From NCBI GenBank assembly GCA_035294325.1, contig DATGLE010000273.1, positions 1 through 10,869 of the forward strand: a stretch of 10,869 bases of DNA. Reading direction: 5' to 3'. The notes beneath the pieces were generated by a model. It did not search any database. It saw only the letters and a list, made by a program, of their open reading frames with translations, and was not told the origin of the DNA. A program made the translations under genes and the position numbers. Below, piece after piece: positions 1 to 3,906 of the stretch. Positions within the stretch are counted from its first letter, which is position 1. Each line of letters begins with the position of its first letter. The stretch comes from DATGLE01 sp035294325. GTDB taxonomy: Bacteria; Chloroflexota; Ktedonobacteria; Ktedonobacterales; Ktedonobacteraceae.

Positions 1-357
1 CACGCGTTTCGTGCTGGCGATTGCACGCGTGGGAAGGGCGGCCTGCTGCTGCGCGAGCATCTGTTCGATCTGTTCGAGCGTGACTACACCTAAAAGGATG
101 GGGGGAATGTTGAGCAGGTGCGCCAGGAAGCGGCGCCGCTCCAGCGAAAAGCCTCGATCTCGGTTCTCCATGTTGCGTACCTCGTTCTCGGATATGCCTA
201 ACACGTAGGCCAGGTCCCTCTGCGTCCAGGGTTGCCCATCGCCGCGCTTTTTGAGGTAGCGATAGTGCTTTGTGACCTGGCCGGGACGCGGGAAGCCGTC
301 CTCGCCCGCCTCAAATTCAGGATAGCCCATACTGATCCACCAGCGTTCCGTGCTCAT
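1..357 (-). CDS. XRE-type helix-turn-helix regulator, 3' end cut by window edge
   Basis: This leftward gene starts at the ATG at 357 and runs off the window, leaving 119 codons without a stop. The start is fixed by a strong purine run (GGGAGGGAT, reading leftward from about 370) ending four bases upstream. Residues about 40-88 form an XRE/Cro-CI helix-turn-helix: a TQRDLAYVLGISENEVRNME core gives the two DNA-binding helices, followed by an arginine-rich stretch and a hydrophobic LLNIPPILLG helix. Residues 1-39 are a charged leader with paired tryptophans (RWW). From about residue 93 a glutamine-rich helix begins (LEQIEQMLAQQQ), which could be a linker to an effector domain outside the window. 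The family normally represses or activates transcription. I associate this N-terminus with Ktedonobacteria regulators (memory, not a search). Its target and the missing C-terminal domain cannot be told. Confidence 0.85.
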   Translation of the reverse strand, partial: MSTERWWISMGYPEFEAGEDGFPRPGQVTKHYRYLKKRGDGQPWTQRDLAYVLGISENEVRNMENRDRGFSLERRRFLAHLLNIPPILLGVVTLEQIEQMLAQQQAALPTRAIASTKRV

Positions 358-384
358 GTGATCCCTCCCTATATCCATCGAACA

Positions 385-406
385 GCATCTCTATTTTGAG
401 TATAAA
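385..406. repeat. Left copy of 22-nt direct repeat flanking fold-back element
   Basis: The sequence GCATCTCTATTTTGAGTATA followed by AA recurs at 784-806 with a single extra C. Read leftward it contains TATACT (404-399), the same -10-like hexamer as in the right copy. No good -35 lies at the correct distance here, because the fold-back element occupies that place. The copy lies 28 nt upstream of the HTH gene start. Confidence 0.8.
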
Positions 407-420
407 AATCGCCTTTTGTT

Positions 421-745
421 CGTAGTCGCGCGATCAATCGCGCCTGGAGCCCCTCTCCAGGCCCGGCGAGCGCGATAATGAACCTGAACGACCAGGATCG
501 GTAATGGGAAGGGGTGATGGGATGGTGTAGGGGCGCGGCGCTGGCCGGGTGGTCGGGGGTGGGGCGGTGGGGGCCAGAAGCAAGCCCGCTTTTCCTCCCT
601 AACCCTCATCCGGGGGTAATACAGGGAAGCGGGCTTGCGCTTCGGCCCCCACCACCCCAATGCCCCTCCCAGCCGGCGCCGCGCCCCTACGCCGCCCCGG
701 GATTGCCGATCTTGAACGTTAACAATCATTATCGCGCGACTACGC
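421..745. repeat. Large imperfect fold-back (palindromic) element
   Basis: Several nested inverted-repeat blocks share a centre near 608. The outer pair 421-434 / 731-744 is a 14-bp perfect match (CGTAGTCGCGCGAT). The middle pair 527-541 / 676-690 is a 15-bp match (GTAGGGGCGCGGCGC). The inner pair 580-591 / 627-638 is a 12-bp match (GCAAGCCCGCTT). The unpaired tip is about 592-626. Less perfect pairing joins the blocks, so a transcript could fold into a hairpin of about 140 paired positions. No transposase is encoded; open frames across it (for example leftward 391-747) follow the palindrome and look non-coding. It resembles a non-autonomous MITE-like or fold-back element. The left arm is longer because of a 35-nt insert (435-469). 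Confidence 0.8.
435..469. repeat. 35-nt hairpin insert in the left arm of the fold-back element
   Basis: This stretch has no partner in the right arm. It is flanked by two copies of GCGCGAT (428-434 and 470-476) and contains an 8-bp hairpin (GCCTGGAG 442-449 with CTCCAGGC 455-462, loop of 5). A small insert bounded by a 7-bp duplication explains why the outer and inner arms have different centres. Confidence 0.55.
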
Positions 746-783
746 ATAGGTGAATCCTGTATGGCAAATATTTAAATGTCCCT

Positions 784-806
784 GCATCTCTATTTCTGAG
801 TATAAA
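784..806. repeat. Right copy of the direct repeat flanking fold-back element
   Basis: Matches 385-406 at 22 positions with one extra C at 796. Read leftward it carries TATACT (804-799) as the -10 of the promoter described at 799-826. The pair lies 399 nt apart and brackets the fold-back element plus about 40 nt of AT-rich sequence. Confidence 0.8.
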
Positions 807-826
807 CGACGTGCGCTCCATGTCAA
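799..826 (-). promoter_or_regulatory. Sigma-70-like promoter reading toward the HTH gene
   Basis: On the minus strand a perfect TTGACA (826-821) is followed after 16 bp by TATACT (804-799, five of six to TATAAT). The next gene in this direction is the HTH regulator at 357, about 440 nt away, with the fold-back element in between. The box match is strong; use in the cell is inferred. Confidence 0.55.
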
Positions 827-830
827 CAAG

Positions 831-855
831 CGACCATCAATCATATTGATGGTCG
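831..855. promoter_or_regulatory. Perfect 11-bp dyad next to the -35 box
   Basis: CGACCATCAAT (831-841) pairs perfectly with ATTGATGGTCG (845-855) around a CAT triloop. It lies 4 bp upstream of the leftward -35 at 821-826. The AT-rich symmetric half-sites suit an operator. A terminator is less likely, as there is no T-run on either side. Confidence 0.45.
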
Positions 856-955
856 GCTCTTCCGTACATGGCATAAAATAAGCGAGCTTTTCAATAGAGT
901 TCGCTCAATATAGACTGGAAGTGGTGGACGGTTGAAGGGGACCGAAAAGGGGGGT

Positions 956-1230
956 GGGCGCAGGAGGAGCGGCTGTCATCCTGCGCCCCGCCTGTTGTCT
1001 TGTGCCCCGCCAGCCATCCCGCTCGCCATGTCATCCAGAGTGCCGGGAATGTCATCCTGAGCCGAAGGCGAAGGATCTGCCCTGAGGAACGAAAGGGCAG
1101 TCTGGCAAGGTGCGCCTTCCCTGGTCTGTTGGGCATGAGATGGACTCGCGGCTGCTGCGCGTGAGAAGCCGTGCGGCACTCGCACAGCGCTGCGCTCGTG
1201 CGAGATCCTTCGCCTTCGGCTCAGGATGAC
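956..1230. repeat. Block of GTCATCC-type inverted repeats
   Basis: This is a composite non-coding block. A 10-bp hairpin pairs GGGCGCAGGA (956-965) with TCCTGCGCCC (979-988). The module ATGTCATCC appears at 1029 and 1050. A 28-nt sequence at 1051-1078 (GTCATCCTGAGCCGAAGGCG followed by AAGGATCT) is repeated perfectly and inverted at 1203-1230. Between them a smaller stem pairs CTCGCAC (1179-1185) with GTGCGAG (1198-1204). A relative of the same module occurs at 2354-2427. This looks like a dispersed REP-type repeat family. Confidence 0.8.
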
Positions 1231-1316
1231 ATAGTGTAATCAGGATAGCATAGTATGCTCAGGATAGCATAGTGTAATCAGGATAGCATAGTATGCTCAG
1301 GATGACATAGTGTGCA
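1222..1316. repeat. 19-bp tandem repeat array, five units
   Basis: Five head-to-tail 19-nt units start at 1222, 1241, 1260, 1279 and 1298. Units follow CAGGATRRCATAGTRTRMT, with two variants alternating, which gives a 38-bp higher-order period. The first and last units read CAGGATGACAT and the middle three CAGGATAGCAT. The array begins inside the right arm of the inverted repeat ending at 1230, so its seed is the repeat terminus. It ends 48 nt before the start of the 151-residue gene. Confidence 0.85.
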
Positions 1317-1364
1317 AAGGATGATATTCTCGAATTCGTTTTATCAATTAAAGGAGTATTTTGT

Positions 1365-1820
1365 ATGCTGGAAAGTGAAATCCTGCGTTTGAAGCGCCGG
1401 CTGGATGGGCTGATAACGGAACAGCGCACCCTTTACGCGCTGCCATCGGAGCTGCCGGCCATCGATGAGGTTGTGCTTGGCTACATTCATATTCTGGAGG
1501 TGACGCGACTGCCGAGCCAGTGCGCCGACCTCATCACAACTCTGCGCGCGTTTCGCAGCCACTACGTCGATCTCTTGCGGGCGCTGCCACAGAACCTGCA
1601 AGCCGATAGCGCGCTCATCCCGATCCGCGTTGAGCGCGACGAACATCTCGCCTTCTGTCGCGCCTCGCTTGGCTACACGCGTTTCTGGCTCGATATGGAG
1701 CAGCCCAACGCCTGGCGCAGCGATATCGTTGAGCGCGTGCTGGCCTTTCACCGCCGCTACCTGGACCGCGTTCTGTCGGCGCCCCTCGCCTTCACCTGGG
1801 ACCTCGACCTCTCGGCGTGA
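1365..1820 (+). CDS. Hypothetical protein, 151 residues
   Basis: I do not recognise this protein. The start is supported by AAGGAG at 1351-1356, eight bases before the ATG, which also favours this strand over an open frame of similar length on the other. It has no signal peptide or membrane segment. Residues 1-24 form a charged amphipathic helix (ESEILRLKRRLDGLITEQR) that could be a short coiled coil. Residues about 52-74 (CADLITTLRAFRSHYVDLLRAL) and 119-137 (SDIVERVLAFHRRYLDRVL) also look helical, so a small all-helical cytoplasmic protein is likely. Cysteines lie at 53 and 98 and aromatic residues are spread along the C-terminal half. It stands alone between two repeat-rich gaps, so context gives no clue to its role. 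I am fairly sure that it is a real gene. Confidence 0.7.
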   Translation: MLESEILRLKRRLDGLITEQRTLYALPSELPAIDEVVLGYIHILEVTRLPSQCADLITTLRAFRSHYVDLLRALPQNLQADSALIPIRVERDEHLAFCRASLGYTRFWLDMEQPNAWRSDIVERVLAFHRRYLDRVLSAPLAFTWDLDLSA

Positions 1821-1881
1821 CATATTTTAGAGGTGGTGCGGAATTTTTCGCGGGGAATGGTCTCGTGGGCCGGTTGGGAAC

Positions 1882-2011
1882 CCGGGCGTGGGCCGCCACC
1901 AGGGCGGCCCCTACGGTGGTACGAATCGGCCTGGCAGGCGCACCGGAGCCACCGTAGGGGCCAGGGGCGGTTGGGTTGGGAGGAGGGGGCCTTGTGCTGG
2001 CCCACGCCCGG
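1882..2011. repeat. Second fold-back element with GTAGGGGC core
   Basis: Two nested perfect stems are visible. The outer pairs CCGGGCGTGGGCC (1882-1894) with 1999-2011 over 13 bp; the inner pairs GGCCCCTACGGTGG (1906-1919) with 1949-1962 over 14 bp, loop 1920-1948. It shares the GTAGGGGC core with the 421-745 element and sits 61 nt after the stop of the 151-residue gene. No T-run follows, so repeat is a better label than terminator. Apart from this element I see nothing between 1821 and 2062. Confidence 0.75.
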
Positions 2012-2149
2012 TTCGGATGCGGGCAAATTTTATTTTGTACACGTGAAAGGGTATATATTTTAATGGATAACGAATAGGAAACGGCACAGCAGCAGGAGCC
2101 GCTGGCTGACGAAGAGGAGGAGCGAATCGAGGCGGAGATCAGGTCGCTG

Positions 2150-2407
2150 ATGGTCGTTCCGCCGCAGGGTGACATTGACGCCATGCTCAATTTTACGAAT
2201 TTGTCCAGGAAGATTTACGATAGCGCGCAGACCAGGGAGGTGCGTGTGCAGGCTGACCGGCAGTTTAACCGTTGCTACGACTGGTTTGTGCGCCACGAGA
2301 TCCCCATTACGTATGATGCCAGACACAAACGGTGGAAGAGAGAGAATCGAACCATGTCATCCAGAGCGGCAGCGAAGGATCCGATTCAAGGGGCACGCGG
2401 ATCCTGA
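2150..2407 (+). CDS. Small hypothetical ORF, possibly the remnant of a longer gene
   Basis: I do not recognise this 85-residue frame. Residues about 10-68 look like real protein (MLNFTNLSRKIYDSAQTREV, then a segment with RCYDWFVRHEIPITYDARHK), basic and aromatic with no membrane segment. The same frame stays open upstream to 2078 with an acidic, glutamine-rich sequence (ETAQQQEPLADEEEERIEAE) that looks coding. It is cut off from an ATG at 2063 by a TAG at 2075-2077. So either translation starts at the ATG at 2150, with only a weak AGG six bases upstream, or the gene carries a nonsense mutation near its start. The last 18 codons are supplied by the inverted repeat at 2354-2427, so the native C-terminus may be lost too. 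It converges with the GH172 gene, 23 nt away. Confidence 0.4.
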   Translation: MVVPPQGDIDAMLNFTNLSRKIYDSAQTREVRVQADRQFNRCYDWFVRHEIPITYDARHKRWKRENRTMSSRAAAKDPIQGARGS

Positions 2408-2427
2408 GCTGCCGCTCTGGATGACAT
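2354..2427. repeat. GTCATCC-type hairpin repeat between convergent genes
   Basis: A 19-bp perfect stem (2354-2372 with 2409-2427, beginning ATGTCATCCAGAGCGGCAG) is followed inward by a 4-nt internal mismatch on each side and a second 7-bp stem (GGATCCG 2377-2383 with 2398-2404). It is related to the module at 1050-1078: both read ATGTCATCC, then WGAG, then GCGAAGGATC. It overlaps the end of the small ORF and stops 4 nt short of the GH172 stop codon, so it could act as a two-way terminator although no T-run is present. Confidence 0.8.
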
Positions 2428-2430
2428 TTC

Positions 2431-3522
2431 TCATATTACTTCCAATCCATTAATGCCGGGCAAGGGAGGGTGCGGCGTGTGCGGCTCGCGCTGGTACCAG
2501 AAGGCCACCGAGGCGATATCGTCCTGCAAGGGCAGGTAGCGCCCGCCGCTGCGCCAGCCCAGTGCCTGAATCGTCACGCGCAGATCCTCCTCGAAGCGAA
2601 TCGGATCCATGATATGCCAGCGATACATGCCGAAGCGCTGCTGGCTGCGATAGAGGCCGTCGGGCTTGATGACCTGCGGCAGACCGAGGAAGGGCGTGGA
2701 GTAAACTCCGTATTCGCCCTGCGGGTGCTCGAAGTTCCAGGCGCCGCCGAAATAATCCTCCGTGCCGGTGCCGCAGATCGTCGGAAAATCGCGGTCCCCG
2801 TCAATATAGAATTTGATCTCGCCCTCGCCCCACCAGCCGGTATTGTTGCTCTGGTAGGCGATATAGGTGCCGGCGTAATGTCCCTGCCCGCGCACGTTGT
2901 CGAGCAGCGTATGCACCTCTTTGTATGGCAAGGGGTTACTGCGCCGCCACTGCGCATGAAAATAGCCCATATCGCCGGGAACGTCGGTCAGCGTGTAGTC
3001 GATCTGGTAGTAGACGATGGCTGTCTCTTCGCCCAGGTTTTCCAGCGTCAGCCGCGCGCTGCTGCGAAACGGCATCGGCCAGTACGCGTTCATGCCGCCC
3101 GCCGGGTTCACGGCTATGGGCAGCGAGTTGACGTTGCAGCGCTCGCACCAGCCGTTGGCGAAGAAGTCGCCGAGCGGACATTCAACCGAAGGCTGCTCCT
3201 CGTCGTCCCAGTACGCGCGCAGGATGAGCCGGCGCCAGTTCGCCGGAAAGGTCGTCAGCCAGAGATGCTGGATCGCGCCCGCCTGCCGGATCTCGCCCAG
3301 CGTAAACGTGCTGTGCGCGGCAATCGCGACAGAGGGAGAGATCTTCCAGCCCTGGCCCAGTTCGCGCGCATGAAACGCGCCGGTCCCCTCCGTAGCCATG
3401 CCACCGCGCCCCTTCTCGCCACTGAAATTCTCCGCGCTGATCGAACGCGACTGCGCATGCGAGAGCCGCGCCAGATTGCCCAGGCCCATCCCCAGGCCGT
3501 TGAAGCTATCGTTATTCGCCAT
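2431..3522 (-). CDS. GH172 (DUF2961) family glycoside hydrolase
   Basis: 363 residues. I chose the ATG at 3522 because AGGAG lies five bases upstream; a TTG at 3546 would add eight residues without a ribosome site. The family signature is clear: SRSISAENFSGEKGRGG at residues 25-41, NPAGGMNAYWPMPF at 139-152, GWWGEGEIKFYIDGD at 229-243 and CGTGTEDYFGGAW at 250-262. The glutamates of GEGE (233/235) and GTGTED (255) match the positions expected for the catalytic pair. Known GH172 enzymes include a bifidobacterial difructose dianhydride I synthase/hydrolase and exo-D-arabinofuranosidases, so a furanoside substrate is plausible but not shown. There is no signal peptide, so it probably acts inside the cell on imported oligosaccharides. 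The gene is divergent from a second putative glycosidase, with a shared promoter region. Length is normal for a single-domain member. Family call is firm, substrate unknown. Confidence 0.93.
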   Translation of the reverse strand: MANNDSFNGLGMGLGNLARLSHAQSRSISAENFSGEKGRGGMATEGTGAFHARELGQGWKISPSVAIAAHSTFTLGEIRQAGAIQHLWLTTFPANWRRLILRAYWDDEEQPSVECPLGDFFANGWCERCNVNSLPIAVNPAGGMNAYWPMPFRSSARLTLENLGEETAIVYYQIDYTLTDVPGDMGYFHAQWRRSNPLPYKEVHTLLDNVRGQGHYAGTYIAYQSNNTGWWGEGEIKFYIDGDRDFPTICGTGTEDYFGGAWNFEHPQGEYGVYSTPFLGLPQVIKPDGLYRSQQRFGMYRWHIMDPIRFEEDLRVTIQALGWRSGGRYLPLQDDIASVAFWYQREPHTPHPPLPGINGLEVI

Positions 3523-3604
3523 ACTCTCCTGCCCGCCTGAAAACAATTTCTAGAAATACGTCACTCACAACAGATTGGAGCCGCCATTGGCCGTCCCTGC
3601 GGTG

Positions 3605-3634
3605 AGTATAAAGCCAGGTTTGCCCATCTGTCAA
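3605..3634 (-). promoter_or_regulatory. Promoter for the GH172 gene
   Basis: On the minus strand a perfect TTGACA (3634-3629) is followed after 18 bp by TATACT (3610-3605). Transcription would start near 3598, giving a leader of about 75 nt before the ATG at 3522. Its -35 box is one half of the dyad at 3629-3652. Confidence 0.65.
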
Positions 3635-3652
3635 GGCGCGGCAACCTTGACA
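3629..3652. promoter_or_regulatory. Dyad formed by back-to-back -35 boxes
   Basis: TGTCAAGG (3629-3636) and CCTTGACA (3645-3652) are perfect inverted repeats with an 8-nt spacer. Each half contains the -35 hexamer of one of the two divergent promoters, extended by the same two bases. A dimeric regulator bound here would cover both promoters. The symmetry is seen directly; the operator role is inferred. Confidence 0.5.
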
Positions 3653-3675
3653 TGCTATGAAAATGATTTCATAAT
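3647..3675 (+). promoter_or_regulatory. Promoter for the GHL6-type gene
   Basis: TTGACA (3647-3652), a 17-bp spacer and CATAAT (3670-3675) match the sigma-70 consensus at 11 of 12 positions, with optimal spacing. Transcription would start near 3682. This leaves a leader of about 225 nt that contains the triple-hairpin element before the GTG start at 3907. Confidence 0.7.
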
Positions 3676-3753
3676 CAAGAGTATAGAGATGTCCCCGCCG
3701 CTCACGATTTTTACCAATTAAAGATGGCACAAACGGAGGCCACAGGCACGCGT

Positions 3754-3850
3754 GGCTCGAAGCGAGCCTCAGTGGTGATGGTAGGTGGCAGGCGCGTGGC
3801 GCAGCCACGCGCCTGCCACCTACCATCACCACTGAGAGCGGCGAAGCCGC
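3754..3850. repeat. Triple-hairpin element with 33-bp perfect palindrome
   Basis: A central perfect inverted repeat pairs 3768-3800 with 3804-3836 (33 bp) around a GCA triloop. It is flanked by two small triloop hairpins: GGCTCG-AAG-CGAGCC (3754-3768) and GCGGC-GAA-GCCGC (3838-3850). The same plan, with an unrelated stem sequence, occurs at 9098-9197. It lies between the promoter and the likely start of the GHL6-type gene, so it would be transcribed in the leader. A start at 3724 would translate it, but the peptide is unlike the protein's conserved region. Confidence 0.85.
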
Positions 3851-3906
3851 GATGTGTCATCGGGAAAAATCGTGCGGTGGCGCAAGAAAAAGGAAGGGTA
3901 ACGCCA

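Noticed and set aside
391..753. Open frames on both strands within the first fold-back element (118 and 79 residues)
   Set aside because: Sequence is Pro/Arg/Gly-rich, follows the palindrome symmetry and has no ribosome site.
1222..1316. CRISPR-like array
   Set aside because: Units are 19 bp directly head-to-tail with no unique spacers, and no cas gene is present.
1344..1823. 159-residue leftward open frame opposite the 151-residue protein
   Set aside because: No ribosome site precedes its ATG at 1823, whereas the rightward frame has AAGGAG at ideal spacing.
2470..3540. 356-residue rightward open frame opposite the GH172 gene
   Set aside because: The leftward frame carries all DUF2961 motifs; this frame is an antisense shadow without any recognisable domain.
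3724..3906. N-terminal extension of the GHL6-type protein from the ATG at 3724
   Set aside because: The extension translates the 33-bp palindrome, has a poor ribosome site and precedes the conserved start of the family; GTG 3907 has a good ribosome site.
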